Shown here piece after piece: positions 1 to 23,464 of a stretch of 64,000 nucleotides of DNA; the stretch's first letter is position 1; each line of letters begins with the position of its first letter. The position numbers and the translations under genes are program-made. The notes below the pieces were generated by a model. It was not told the DNA's origin, made no database searches, and saw only the letters and a program-made list of their open reading frames with translations. The stretch lies in assembly GCF_016859285.1 (NCBI RefSeq), contig NC_053417.1, positions 21,560,706 through 21,624,705 on the forward strand, given 5' to 3'. The DNA comes from Xiphias gladius (Eukaryota; Chordata; Actinopteri; Istiophoriformes; Xiphiidae).

Positions 1-194
1 TTTTCAGATGAGCCATGTTTATGGTTACATTTTTTTGGAGCTCAGCAGGCTCAAATAGCTTATGTTTAGTTGCACAGTTTTATTTTACTGATGCTTTCTT
101 TCTAAAGTCTGAAGGGACAAAGAACAGGTTTTTCATTCTAAGCTCTCCTTTTTCTGTCTTTTTTGTATCTGCCTCTTCTGCCAGCAGTCAGCAG

Positions 195-3100
195 TAGGAA
201 GGCTCCTCCTCCAGTCCCACCCCGCATCACCTCCAAGCCCCTCATCTCAGTGACGCTGCAGAGCAGCACCGAGTCAGCCCAAGACACATACCTTGACCAG
301 CAGGACCGCGGCAGTGAGGCCAACAGCCAATCAGGACGCAGCAACTCCTCTGACAGTCTCTGTAGCATTCGGACAGGCAGTCTGGCTAAGGTGACCCAGC
401 CTTTACCAGCTGCTGTCCCTTCTGCAACCCCTGCAGCCGCTGCAGGCTCTGTACCTCCTGTTCCAGCCCCTCGTGACCTCCCTCCTACCATCACACTCTC
501 CACTGCCACCACTTTCACATCTCCCCAGCCCCAAAATGACACCTTGATCACTGGTGTCACCCTAGAGCAGGCCCCGACTGCGCCCAAGAGGAAACTGTCC
601 TCAATCGGAATTCAGGTAAGATTTGTCTACTTGTGTAGTGGGATACATTCATACTGGGAGAAGGCTAAAAACACCTTCACAATTGTGTTTGACTGTTCTT
701 CTGGTGTCCACAATTATTTAGGTGGATTGCCTTGTTCCAATTCCAAGAGAGGAACCACTACCCCTGGCTACACCCCTAAAATTTCAGTCAATAGGAGTTC
801 AAGTGGAGAACGGCAGGCCGTGAGTATACACTCACATCTAACATAACAGTGAATGTGAAGCCATAAGTAATGATCTGAGGGTTTATGTGTATTATAGATA
901 TCATGAAGATGTTATGAAGACCGGATGTACTTGATAAGAAATAGGACTTAGAAGATATTAACGCATACATACTGTGATACTGCCATTGATAGTATCATTG
1001 CACGAATGTATACCAATCAGCCACAACACTGAAACTGGTAACTGGTTTTAATGTTGAGGCTGATCAATGTATATTGAGATGTAATAGGTTACTGATCTTG
1101 AAGTAGCATCTTTAAAAGACTTTGACTTAAACCGTCTCTATGCCCCACATAATTAAATTACATACTGGCCTGCTGAGCTTGTAAAATATGTATCTGCAGC
1201 TACATAGTGTTAACAAATGGAACATAGACTATTTCAGTATAAAAACTGTGTATGAATCAGAACGCAAAAGTCTTTATTTAATTAGAAATAAATCAATCAT
1301 CGGAACTGAAGGCAGCCGAAAAGTTAGTATGGGAGGGGTAGTGGTGGCATAAAGGTTAGGCAAGTGGGCTTCTCTAAGGAGGTTTATTCCCGGACCGGTA
1401 GGATAAATATTGTTGGGGAAAGTGAAAGAGCAGTGAGCGCAGAGGTGCCCCCAGGAAAGGCCTTTAACCCTCAACTGATCCAGTGTGTGCTGCTCAGTGG
1501 CCGGCAGGTCAGACTGTGTTTGTACAGGGCAGCCTCCAGGTGTGAATGTGTGTAACTGTGCTAGTGTCAACAGGGGTTTCCTGAAAAAGAGAGCCGGGCT
1601 GTCAGCAGTACTTTCCTGGTTAGATAAAGGTCTAAAATTATTATTAATATTACATTTTGTACATTTCCCATGTAGTAACATATTGATATTAAAACAAATC
1701 ATAATGTTGTGATATAGATTTTTGACCCTGTTTCCAGGCCTTTGTGTCTGAATGCACTGTAGCTGTTGCTGGCTGTCTTGCTTTTCCCTCTATAACTGCG
1801 CACACTCGCCGTGTTTTGCTGGTGAATCTGCAGCCTGTGTACAGCCAGTGGCTAAGGTCATTCAGCAGTGAGCTGAACATAGCGAGAAACTGCCCATTTA
1901 AACTTTTCCGGTGCACTGTAATTTCTTTTAATCACATTTGTTTGACAGCCCGCTTCCTTTTCTCCTGCTCATTATCTCTGAAGCCAGCAGTCCACTAAGC
2001 TTCCATATTGTATACCTGATTTGTTGTTAATGTCCATCCTCGATACTGTCTTTTCTGCCTCTTTGTGCTTTTTTTTTTTTTAGTAAATGATGCTAGACCA
2101 TCATCTGCCATAAAGTCCTGTCAGTTAAACTCACTGACCTCAAACTGTTACTGTGGAGTATGTTTGACGCATCACTTCATTGTCTTATTTGCTTAACTGT
2201 CTGTCACGAGCTGATGTTTATGCATGTCTCTGCAGCCTCAGCCGGGACAACAGCATGGCCTCCAGACAAAATACAGTGACCGAGCTTCAGGAGCCCCAGG
2301 ATGCCGCACCTACAGAAAACAACACAGCCAACTGCACCAACAGTCAAACAGTTAATACCACTGCACCCAACGGACAGGACAAAGCCATGGAACAGCAGCC
2401 CGTTAAACACACCTCAGCCCCATCCAGGATATTAATCTCACCCCCAGAGACTCTCGATCCGGCTTTAGACCCCTCCTCGTTGCCACCGCCAGACCCCAGC
2501 CTGGAGACCGGAAACTGCAGCACCCAAGGAGATTGTGTTCAACCCAGCACACCAGCTTGCCTACGAGACGGTAACTGGTTTCTGAAGCTGCTGCAGGCGG
2601 AAACAGGCCGCATGGAGGGCTGGTGTCACCAGATGGAGCAGGAGACCAAAGACAACAAGCTCTCAGAAGATGGTAAGTGACATGAAGTGCCTATCGAAAC
2701 ATTTGGGTCCTGTTTACACTTGTCATTTCAAGAGTCTCGGATCCACAAAAAATCCAGATGAGATTTTAAGACACTTTAGTTTATACTTAGCTACTTATAC
2801 TGTATACAGTATGTGTCCCAGTTGGCCAGATTACAAAACTGATTGCAATATATCTTGGTTTTCCTGGGCCTCGTGTATAATCCAATTTAGAGGGTGGTGG
2901 TAATGGACCTGAGGCTGTTTAAGTAATTTCCAAAATGCCATAAGATGATCAACCTCAACGCTTTCACAGTTGAAAGCCGCTTCTTCACCCACACAGATCC
3001 TTCAGTCAAACTGATCAAGGATCAGATAAATGCTTCAACACCTCTGTGTTTCTTCTATATGGTCTGTATTGAATTCACCCAAGCCACTTTTTCCTGTTAG

Positions 3101-6100
3101 TACAGGGAGAATGATGGTAAATTTTAGAGTAAGTTTAATTGCCATTATCATAACAGACAGACCCTGCTAGAGGCTATTTCTGATCTGGTTACTCTTGGAG
3201 TAAATATTACTCCTTTTTAACATCTGGCTAGCATGTGCCTCAAACCCCTCCAGAGTTAGTTTGAACGATTGGATTTCAATCTGTTCTGAATACTCCTTAG
3301 ATGTATTTACACTTTTCTGAGGTTGGATAGCTATTGGATTGGCCCAAGACACATGAAGAGACAAAGTGTAAAACAGGTCTTAATGATCTCACAATGACTT
3401 AATTAAATGTTTGTTTATTTTAATTACTTCTTCATTTTAACAGGTAATCTCTTTGAGACTGTGATCCTTTTTCAAGAGAGATGTGTCTGCAAGAAAAACA
3501 TATACTGTTTAAAAATGGAAAGAGAAAATTCAAACAAACAAGTTACGACTGTTTTACATTTAAGAAAAGCAATTACAAGTGAAATTGCAAATACTTGAGT
3601 ATAGTCTTTTAAAATCCTCAAGTGAAATGGCAGATTTCAAAGTTGTTTGCAGCTCATTCTATTTGTAGGGAGTATAGTTTGTGAAACAAGTTTTCCCATG
3701 CTCAGTTTGAACATGAGGTACAGCTCATTTTAAAATGTTCTGTGACCTGATATTCTAAGTACTGTGTACTGAGGCAGTTTTGGCACAGCATTATAGATAA
3801 ATAACATACAATGCAATTTCTCTCTGTCAGTCGAGGAGGACCATCCCTCCTTTTTATATAAGATGCAATGGTGAGTGAGGAATTCATCACCTGTGTTTAA
3901 GGTGCAGTGCACTGTAATACACAGAGACAAGAAGCATTATATACACAATATCACCATAATATAGAGCAGTCATAATAGTAGATTGCACAATGGTCTTCCA
4001 ATTTACAAAAGAGAGGCATGATTTGTTTCTATACAAAAAGACCATTTTGAACTTCAGTTTGTTAGTCCACAAAGCCAAAATGTGCTATTCCAGAGAAATT
4101 AAGAAGGTAAAGGTTAATTATATAGCAACTTTCTAGATGAGGCATCACAAAGTACTTCACAATAAAAGACAAAAGAAAATACAGAAACATAAAACTGAGG
4201 CCCCATATATTGTAATTAAAAATAGAGTAAATAGCTTGTCAAGTCAGTGATGTGAAGATTTGAATTGATGTCCCTGTTACTGAAGTTCACAGACAGGGGA
4301 TTAGGTCAGGCCTCATCAGTGTTGACTCTAGACAATGAGACCAAGCACGACAAACTCATTACTGCTAATGAGTCAAAGAAATGCTTCTCATTAGAGTGGG
4401 AGTAAGCTTTGTTTTAGCGGTAACAGAGCCATCGCAGAGTCATTTCACTTTCTTTTCTCCCAGAATACCACTCAGGCTTTCGGAGGAGCTATCTCTGCAG
4501 TGTCTTAAATATGAATGAGCAAGGAGCAGACTTGCAGTAGAGGCTCCATCAAATTATCATTCCTCCTGCTGTCTGCGGACCTGAATTATGAATTTCTATT
4601 TACATGCAAATATTAGGCGTAAAATAGCTGAATAAAGAGTCATTTGTTGTCCTCCCTTAGATTGAGTTAATAAATTACCTCTTAAGGAAATAATTTACCG
4701 TCACAGAATGTTAAATGGTAAATGTTATCAAAAATATTTCATTACTAGACATCAGGAATAAATTCTATGCAGTCACCCATTCCTGTGTCTTGATGTAGCT
4801 CTTACCCTTCATTTACTGTATCTCCCAAGTTCAAAAGTTCCTGTGACTTTACTCGTATTTCAAAGTAGTATTCTTTTATTTCTTTTTTGTAGTGTTATGT
4901 ATATTTTGTTTTTGTTTGTTTTTTTGTTTGTTACGCTCAAAATGTTTCTTTAATTTCGCGTCCGCTCATTCTTGTCAGCTTGCTGATGATTGATCATATT
5001 CTTCTCTGCTTTTGTAGTGTTGGGGACAATCCGCAGTGCAGTAGGCAGCGCTCAGCTCCTCATGTCACAGAAGTTCGAGCAGTTTAGAGGGCTCTGTAAT
5101 GAGAACTTGGTGAGTGGCTCCATTATATCCTATTGAAACCCTCTCTTGATACGCTACCCTACTACATGTTTTTGTTAGCCTCTCAAATTCTTATTGACCT
5201 CAGTTGCTTTCATCTTTGTACTGCCAACATCATTTGTCCTACGCACATCGACATGCGGAAGTCTTCCAAATACATTACATTTACAGAGGAACCAGAGATA
5301 TAAAATCCTCGATAATTTATTCAGTCATATTTAGTGTGATAGATGATCATTTGGCTTACTTAATTCAGCTGTCTGCTGTTTCCTCTTGTCAGACATTTGC
5401 TACTACAGGTTTAATATTACTGAAATTGAATAATCTCTGAAAGTTGATTGGTGTCAAATGTGTTTTCTCTCCATCCATTTGCTTGAAGAGAGGCTGCCCA
5501 GGAAATATGTCTGTGGGGAGGGATGTGATTAATTCTCTGATTTGGCCAAAGCCATTCATCTATCACTTCTCTATACTGTCTCATTTTCCTCTCACTAGAA
5601 CGTGAATGCCAACCCACGACCGACGGCACAGGACCTCGCAGGGTTCTGGGATCTGCTACAACTCTCAATAGAAGACATCAGCATGAAATTTGATGAGCTC
5701 TACCAACTGAAAGCCAACAACTGGCAACTTCCTGAGAAACCGGAGAAGAAGGTGATGTTTGGTGCCAAACAGTATTGAAAATACTGACGTTCTTTTGGGT
5801 AGTAACTCAAGTAGAGTTTTAACTATTAAGTTCAATTTATAGTCGGCGCAAGGGGGTTAACGGTAGTGCCGCTGTAGGTATCTACGGCGTAGGTTTTGAT
5901 TTGTAGTTGATAGTCGGATTTAAATCGTTAATCACATCTGCAATGTTAAGCCGTATCATGCTTTATATTCCCCACAGTAATTGTGTTTACATTATTTCAT
6001 TTACTTTGTGATACAGAGCGACAGTGAGCCATACACATAGATTTATAGAAATCGAGTTACATCCTGGTTACTTATAACGTTATTCTGCTGTGTTTCGTCA

Positions 6101-6664
6101 CTAAATGGGAGACTAATGCACTGGCTGTTAGTCCAATAAATCAAGTAATTCGAACATGTCAACTTGTCCTCTGGGAAATCATAATGCACATTTTTCACAA
6201 TTTTCTAATAATTTATAGACAAAACGACTGTCAAAAATAATCTCCAGATTAATCAGTAATGAATATAATTCTTGTTGCAGCCCTCAATTTAAACCTAGAG
6301 GAGTTTGACTTTTCTGTTAACTATAAATTTACAACTTAATAAAGCTATGCTTAATAGCATACAAATAACAGTATATCAGCACCACTGGAGGTTGCCACAC
6401 CGTACTTTATTCCTCTTTCTTCTTGACATATTTCCTCAGGTTGAAAACAAGCAGCTTCCATCATCTGTGTCAAAGAAGCAGTCTAAACCCAAACTGTCAG
6501 CAGGGAAAGACAGGAGTGTGGACTCGGCTGTGGACAAGCAGCGGCAAGAAGCCAGAAAACGGCTGATGGCAGCAAAGCGCGCGGCATCAGTACGACAGAA
6601 CTCCGCCACAGAAAGCGCTGACAGCATTGAAATCTACGTCCCCGAGGCACAAACCCGCCTCTGA
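195..6664 (+). CDS. dlgap4: DLGAP/SAPAP postsynaptic scaffold protein, C-terminal half (5' partial)
   Basis: Six coding exons are seen: about 195-615 (start uncertain, 185-195), 722-819, 2236-2672, 5018-5109, 5599-5751 and 6440-6664. All junctions from 615 on are GT-AG and phase-consistent. The first exon carries a proline-rich APPPVPPR segment and STESAQDTYL, and junction 615/722 joins KRKLSSIGIQ to VDCLVPIPRE. The third exon has SSLPPPDPSLE and WFLKLLQAETGRMEGWC. The next two exons form the GKAP homology core (VLGTIRSAVGSAQLLMSQKF, QDLAGFWDLLQLSIEDISMK). The last exon ends in the class I PDZ ligand EAQTRL. In this family the protein links PSD-95 guanylate kinase domains and Shank PDZ domains at excitatory synapses. 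The ending VPEAQTRL rather than IPEAQTRL, and RPTAQDLAGFWDLL, favour DLGAP4 over DLGAP1-3. Paralogue assignment is from memory of human sequences and DLGAP1 is the main alternative. Confidence 0.9.
820..2235 (+). other. dlgap4 intron
   Basis: This 1.4 kb intron lies between a GTGAGT donor at 820 and a CTGCAG acceptor ending at 2235. Both keep the phase: the codon split CC|C gives proline. I see no gene or clear transposon inside it; the short open frames near 1364-1998 lack codon bias or family motifs. Confidence 0.7.
2673..5017 (+). other. dlgap4 intron, AT-rich
   Basis: This 2.3 kb intron runs from GTAAGT at 2673 to TTTTGTAG ending at 5017. It is AT-rich, with no coding signal and no recognised repeat. 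The block at 4580-4740 holds an octamer-like ATGCAAAT at about 4604, but nothing else supports a regulatory element. Confidence 0.6.
5752..6439 (+). other. dlgap4 last intron containing a repeat fragment
   Basis: The intron separates the GKAP-core exon from the terminal exon. Its middle, about 6100-6290, resembles the 12345-12725 repeat (see that entry). The rest shows nothing recognisable. Confidence 0.6.
6100..6290 (+). repeat. Interspersed repeat, partial copy (same family as 12345-12725)
   Basis: Shared words with the second copy include 'catgtcaact', 'gggaaat' followed by AT-rich sequence, and a tail of the 'agattaatcagtaatgaat' type. In the 12345-12725 copy the matching words are 'catgtcaacttgggtttggg' and 'acagattaatggataatg'. 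The copy is partial and diverged. Family identity is by eye only. Confidence 0.5.
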
Positions 6665-9600
6665 AATTGAACCAGCACCGATCATCTAGGATAATCCTGA
6701 CTCACTTCAGACATTCATTGACACAAACACACAAACAGCTCTGAGAAAAACACACAGACCTACAACGGATGCACAGAGGCCGATCCCTCATAGCAGCACA
6801 GCCGATGACAGGAGAAATGTGGGGATCACAGGGCACCGCAACAATCCAGAATAATGCAGATCATCACCCTGCTGCCATGGGACAGAAATGACATTGACAG
6901 ATGTTTAATACTATTGTTATTATTGTTATTATTGACATTATAATAATTATTATCTCTTAAAGTATATCAAGACTGTCTTAAATGTGCAAGTATCTTGGAT
7001 AAGGACATCCTGTACCTTGTGAGCTGAAGAATCTTGGTATCCCAGAAGTTTACTCTCTTGAAACTCCCTTCACTGCTGAGTCTACCGGCAAGTTGTGGCT
7101 GCCTGGTTTACGAGCTGAGCTACCATCCACACACACTCAGGACACACATGCAGGTGTACTCACTGTCCACAGAGTCTTCCTGTTCTCTATTTGTATTAGG
7201 CTGCCACTCGTTGGGTGTGGTGTGTACGCTTTACTGTGTAAGAGTCATGAGATGGCGTTAATGTACTCAGAGGTTTAAAATGCAGAGAACCAGTGGAAGG
7301 CAGTAGCATATATATTATAAATATCACACTATTACAATGTCCATTTTGTAAATGTTGTATACCAGATTATTTGTTAGAAAGAGGTCAGTGTTCAGTACCA
7401 AGGTAGTTTTTTATAGATCGAGTACATGTACTGTCATGATATATTAGCACTTGATGCAATCACTCACTCCACCTCTCATTCCCTTTCGCTCCTATTCACA
7501 AATGCACACTGCACAGTCTGTGTCTGTGAATACCCATTGTTAAAGTCTTACATTTTTTTTTTTTTTTGGTCAAGGGATGTGAGGACTGACTGCCCAGCCA
7601 GTGAGCTACAGAGGAATGTATAAAGTGTATGCATTTACGGCTCATGTTGACTTGATCACTGCACTTTCCATTCACCTTAGATCAAGTTCGCCCACCCTTG
7701 TTTGCCTGATCATTCTGACTTTCACTGCATCTTCGTGTGATGCAGGGGACCAACGCTCACCACTTGATATGGCATTCCCATTCAGCCAGACTATATGTGA
7801 TAGGGTGGGGGTTTACTTGCTACTGGAAAGGAAATGGAATAACATAGCAATAATAAAATCATATTAGAACAAGCAATGCAGTAGGTACCCAGTCTTAAAT
7901 TATTTAATTCAGCTTCTCCAATAAGACTTTCTTAGCATGAAGGATGAATGTTTATTTCTTGTATGAACTGACTGCCCTTGAAAAGACTAAAATCTCAGGT
8001 TGAACACTCAAGCTTGTGAGTAAAAACCACTATGGATTGATAATTTATTATATAACCTCAAATGAACTGGCCAAATGCTCAGGGTCATTGCCAAATATTT
8101 AAATTCCAGACCTTCTCAGTGTTCTTCAATAAGAAAAATAAGTTCACCTAAGGTTTGGATCAGTGAAGTACAGGTTTAGTTTGACACTAAAATCAGCCGT
8201 CTCCTTCACTCCCCTTTCTAGCAGCTTGAACTCCCACCCATTTTTTGAGGATGAATAACTGTGGTACATTTTTAATTTAAATTTTAATGTCATTTGACAC
8301 GTTTTGTGACTTTGAAATGAGGTGAACTTAAACATGTCTTGACTTCTGTAATTATAAAAATTAACGGTGCTGCGAGGGATTTCGTATTGTGCCAAGACGG
8401 CAATGATCATCAACATTTCAGTGTCATTTGATAAAGCTTTTATTTAAAGTGATTAGTTTATTTAATCTGCTCATGAGTTCAGCTGTCCATGTGCGCATTC
8501 TCAGCAAAGTTTGTTTTTGTGTCAGCTCACTCCATATACGTTATGCCTACACTTGGAGCACGGGACTGGAATAGTTTCCATGTTTCAGTTTTCTCAAATG
8601 GAAACACAGGTGCCAAGGGTACATGAGTGGAACGGGGAATAGCAGTTACTCATGTGCAAGTGTAGGTTCCCTCACTAGTTTTTCAGGGTTTTTTTTTTTT
8701 GTTTGTTGTTTTTTGTTTTTTTGTTTTTTAGTAAGAGCTGGCTCTCCCCCTACTGGTCAGTCCTTGCCTGACACTCCAGACATCTTGTTTTGCTCCATTT
8801 TGAATCCTTAGTTATCAATCAAGAAATAAAGTTGAGCTGGGAATGCTGACACAATACCAAGTTGTTAATTTTCTTATTCTCTTATTTGTATTACATCAAC
8901 AATGGACATGTGCATTTCATTGTCCAAAGAAATCATTAAACATCCCTTTGCTACATGTCCTGGTCATCATTCTTGCTGTCTTTTTTTTTATTTTTTTATT
9001 TTTTTTTTTTTTTATTGCAGTCATCCATAATACGATGGTAATATTAACTGCTAAGTTGATATTACAAACAAATCATAAGCATCAGAGTAGACCCTCTATT
9101 CTTACTGTGTAATCTCTAAAAGCATGGCCTTCTTACATATAAAAATTTACAAAGATCCTTGCCAGTGAACTTTCAGTACTCCTTTAAATGGGTCTTGCAA
9201 ATGATCTGAAACTTCAATCTGTGTGAGGCATTCAGGGTATGTACTGTATGTAAGCATTTATAACTGTGACAAATGGTGGAAAGTCCTCTCAGTTTTTCAT
9301 ATCATTTGAGAGCCGGATCCCTTTATTTGCCCACAAACTGAACTTCAAGAGAGCGTGACCTGATCAGGGAACTTCAGACAGCATGTTTACCAGTACTTCC
9401 TGAGTTTCAAAGGGCTACAAAATGGACAAACGATGACCAGACGCTGCAACTCCAGAGGCAGACGATATGGATGTGCTCTTCAGCCACCATGTGAGACGAG
9501 GCAGTGTCCTCTGGTTAGGTGGTTTTTAGCATCTACAGAACTGTCTGACACATAGTTGGTGCCAGTTGTCATGAATATCTTTCGGGAAAGAATTGGGTCA

Positions 9601-10165
9601 TTGTTTAAGCTTGATGGACAGAAACGCGCTGAGAATCATAAGCCCATTCTGACTCCAATACCCACGCTACAGTGGCCATCTCTCTCCGGCTACACATCCA
9701 CTCTTGGCCTCTGTCCTCTCAGAGATCCATCTTGGAAAATGAGCAAAAACGATGTAGTTCCAGATTATCTTGTACTGACAAACATTGTTTTACAAAATAA
9801 GCACATATCTTACAGACAAAGGGTTGTTTAATGTTATGGTGTATTAGTTAGACACTGTGAGGCTAGTTTCTTTCAAGAGAATAAAGAATTGTGACTGCAA
9901 TGAGTTATGTGGCACATTTTCTGTATGAACTCAACTGTAGAATTAAAGGGGAATGCCACTCAATTTTGGAATGCATGTATGTTTTTCCTTGGACATATGT
10001 TTAAACAAATTACCTCAATTCTATTAATTGTTCTTGGATCTGGAGCAGAAAATTAGTGTCCAGAAAAACCATCTCTTTGTGATCCCAAAGCCACTTCTGT
10101 TTCTTTTTTGTTCTTTCTTTTTTTCTGTGCACAGTTGTTTTTATTGTTTTATATCTTAAAATAAA
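6665..10165 (+). other. Long 3' UTR of dlgap4 (inferred), with several AATAAA signals
   Basis: No coding signal follows the TGA at 6662-6664 for several kilobases. AATAAA occurs at 8825-8830, 9880-9885 and 10160-10165. Long 3' UTRs are usual for neuronal scaffold genes, so I infer a 3' UTR of 2.2-3.5 kb with alternative ends. The stretch includes T-rich runs near 7552, 8689 and 8983. The exact 3' end cannot be read from the sequence. Confidence 0.5.
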
Positions 10166-11640
10166 GCAAGGGTCAGCAAAACACTTCCATTTGGTTCACC
10201 TTAGTATGTGGTCATACATTACAGTATTTATCTTGCTGAGAGATGAACACTTCCCTCCCTCCATCTTCTCGTGTTACTGGGGATGGTAAGAAAGGTCACC
10301 TCATTGAGTGGTGACCAAAAGATGTAGATGCAGTTTACAGCAAAAGGAGATTTGTATCAAACATCGAGAGTGAACGCAAATGAGAGTCTTATTCAGTTGT
10401 TATTATGGGATACGGTCGTGCTTCCTAAGTGTAAAGGCCAGATACCTGTCTTATTCCTCAGCCTTATGCCCAGCACATAGTAAAGACCTAAACAACCATG
10501 AAGGAAACAATCTTCTGTAATAATCTCTCTCCAGGCAAACCTTTAAAGTAATAGTATCACTGATTTTTCGAGTAACATATAATTAAACGTGGTATAAATA
10601 GGTGATTACTGATCACGCCAATAACAATCAAAGATGCACATGTCCTTATTCAGTTATTTGCACATAGGCGAGAATTTATGTATGAGGTTTAGGGGGCCCA
10701 CTGAAAGAGCATACGCACAAAGCCCAAATTTTCTCGCTACGCCTCTGTATAATTGACAATGAAGGGCATAACGAGAACAGGGGAAATAAGGAAAGTTATA
10801 TTTACATTTTAGGCATTGGAACAGACGGTGACCATCCCGTCCCACAATGCCCTGTAAAGGGATAACTCTCCCTCTATGCCTGACGATATTTCAAAACACC
10901 GACACCAGCGCCGTGCGGCCTACACGACATCGAACGCGTTGCCCTTAGCGGCGTTCTCCCTCAGTGAAGGAGGACGGGGTCACGAGCAACGGGGCCGCGT
11001 CACCGCCACTGCACACAGCGCCCCCCACAGGCCTCGCGGCGAAAGGGCAACAAATAATCGTGACCAGAAGCGTCCGATCCAAAACGCCTTCAAAATAAAA
11101 GCGTATAATTGCTTTCAAGGTGCAACGCGATCAAATCGATCAGAGTCAAGGTAAAGGATCTTGTTTTTTTTTTTTTTTTCGGATAACGAATTAAAATGAG
11201 TTATAGTGTCCGAGTCTATCAAAATTTAATCTTTTTTAATGTAAGTGAACATTTGCAGCGTCATAAGACATAAAGCCGGTTTAATCATTTCCTCAGCTAC
11301 ACAGAAACTGACCAGTGCTTTAAGCGCTGAATTGATCAGTCGATCAACTGATTAGTTAGTTGATGGAGTATTTTATTTTTGCTTAAATCGTGCTGAGGAT
11401 GACTGAGCGGGCACAGGCCCGTGGGCCCAAGGCGCCACTGGGTCCCTTGAGCAGGCCTTGTATTTGAGGTGAATTAAACGACAGCAGAGAGAGACGCAAA
11501 ACGACCACAAACACACACACATGAAGAATTACACGGAGACGCAAAACCGCTACAAAGAGACACAAAATATTGTATTTTGGAAAAACACAACCAGCAGTTG
11601 TAGTTGGCCTTTTTCTGCTAGCTTGACCGTGGTGAACTTC
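10166..11640. other. Intergenic region dlgap4-pfkfb2 with a CpG-rich patch
   Basis: About 10880-11120 is rich in CpG and GC compared with its AT-rich surroundings (for example GCGCCGTGCGGCC and CGCGGCGAAAG). The open frame through it (10876-11154) has no recognisable domain. I read it as a CpG island or distal promoter associated with pfkfb2 rather than a gene. A T-run follows at 11163-11180. Confidence 0.4.
11466..11600. repeat. Degenerate minisatellite, unit like 'agacgcaaaacgactacaa'
   Basis: Three or more imperfect units are visible around 11487 ('agagacgcaaaacgaccaca'), 11536 ('ggagacgcaaaaccgctaca') and 11556 ('agagacacaaaatattg'), with a short CA run between the first two. This kind of low-complexity tandem repeat occurs widely in fish genomes. 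It lies just upstream of the inferred pfkfb2 first exon. Confidence 0.5.
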
Positions 11641-11659
11641 GGCGACACCGGGGGGGCGG

Positions 11660-11799
11660 AGCTAAAACAACCGAAGAAGAGGACGAAGAAGAAGAAGGAG
11701 AAGAAGTAGGAGGCGTCTCCGGCGGCGATGAAAGCCAACTGATGGCAGCGTTGTGACAAAGGGGAAACCGAGTATCACCCTGCACCTGCTGTCTGTTTG
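11660..11799 (+). promoter_or_regulatory. pfkfb2: Inferred non-coding first exon of pfkfb2 (5' UTR)
   Basis: A GC-rich block with a purine-rich GAA tract (about 11672-11708) ends at a good donor, TTTG|GTAAGTTG, at 11799/11800. A GC-rich segment ending in a consensus donor and placed 1.4 kb upstream of the first coding exon fits a 5' UTR exon. Two tiny uORFs lie inside it (11728-11742 and 11742-11756). There is no transcript evidence; the left boundary is a guess. Confidence 0.4.
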
Positions 11800-12619
11800 G
11801 TAAGTTGATTCCACGGGATTTTCAAACCGGCTTTGATTCAAAGTTTTTTTTTCTTTTCTTCTTTTTAAACGACATTTGCTCCCCAAAAAACAGAAGTGAT
11901 GAACTTTGCAGGCCAAGAGTTTCCCTCTATAGTGTCCGTGCACCAGCCACTGCTCAGCTGTATGTGACAGGATGACATTACCTCACAATGTCGGCGGAAA
12001 TTCATAATGTCAGAAATGTCTAACTGATACCTGGAGTTTACCGCTTTGACCTCATTCTGCTTAACTAGCTTCGGGATTTATGGCTTGTACCCTGTTAACA
12101 AAGCATCACTCATTATTCCTCTATGGGTCAGGGGGGCGTCTTTGGAAAACTTTAATTGGTTTACAGTCATATTCTGTTATTAATCAACAACTAATCTCGA
12201 TTGACCAATAACTAATTATCAAACAACTCAGACAGACTCCCACAAGCCACCAGTGAAGTCTATTGTCTATTGTCTATCGATTAAAAAAAAAGAAAACTAA
12301 AAACAAAAAGTATTCATCTTCGCTTGTATGAAACTGAGTGGAGCTGAAGCGATTAGCAGGTTAATCGTTTAGTCGATCGACAGAAAAATAATCACCAACT
12401 ATTTTCAGATTTGAATAATCATTTCAGTCATTTTTCAAACAAAAATGCGAAAACAATCCGATGGTTACAGTTTCTCAAATGTGAAATTTTGCTGCTTTTC
12501 TTTGTCTAAAATTAGAGTAAATTGAATCTTTTTAGGTTTTGGACTGTTGGTTGAACTAAACAAGACATTTGACCATGTCAACTTGGGTTTGGGAAATTGA
12601 AACTGCCATTTTTCTTCCT

Positions 12620-12650
<31 letters not shown>

Positions 12651-13110
12651 TATGGACCAAACTATTGATCAGTTAATCAAGAAAATAATGAACAGATTAA
12701 TGGATAATGTAACTACTTGTTACAAACGGACTAAAGCAAGCCCATCTTCGCTTCTGCGAAGCTGTCACCAGCCAGCGTTATGATATTAATCTGCTAGATC
12801 ATCATAACTGGAAAATTATGAAATGGTATTTCCCTGCAGATCAAGTAATTGAATTATTGACTAATAATAAGAACTCATAAGTTCGTGGTGAGCTTATAAA
12901 ATATTCTGTTCTTTCATCTCCTGTGGTATTTGACTCCAACAGTTTCCTCCAAGGATTTCCATTTCGCTGGATGTATTCAGCCTCTTAATGTATTATCATC
13001 TTACACTGGATCTGACCATGAGTTGGCATCTGACTGTATGCGCACTGTTCTGATCTGCTGTACCACTGAGCAGTTTTCAATATGATACAGCAATGTCCTG
13101 TCCTCAACAG
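11800..13110 (+). other. Inferred first intron of pfkfb2
   Basis: The sequence runs from the donor at 11800 to the likely acceptor CTCAACAG ending at 13110, ahead of the first coding exon. It contains the interspersed repeat at 12345-12725 and a T-run near 12627-12645. No coding signal was seen. Confidence 0.45.
12345..12725 (+). repeat. Interspersed repeat (fuller copy), common teleost type
   Basis: The element begins near 'gagctgaagcgattagcagg' and passes through 'ttaatcgtttagtcgatcga'. It ends near 'acagattaatggataatg'. The two ends are roughly complementary: both carry TTAAT/TAATC and GATCGA/TGATCAG words in opposite orientation, as in a MITE-like element. I recognise it as a family repeated many times in percomorph genomes. 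A partial copy lies at 6100-6290 and an end fragment near 42420-42490. Confidence 0.6.
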
Positions 13111-13184
13111 AGAGATGCTGACCTCTTCTTACCAGTGACCAAAGCTTGCCGTGACAGGACAGCAGGACGCAGATCAGGCCCAAC

Positions 13185-23464
<10,280 letters not shown>

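Noticed and set aside
138..587. Minus-strand 149-codon frame
   Set aside because: It is the antisense shadow of the dlgap4 exon 195-615; no domain or splice support.
163..846. One continuous 227-codon frame covering the first two dlgap4 exons
   Set aside because: The frame runs through a GT-AG intron (616-721). The true second exon (VDCLVPIPREEP, KFQSIGVQVENG) is read in another frame.
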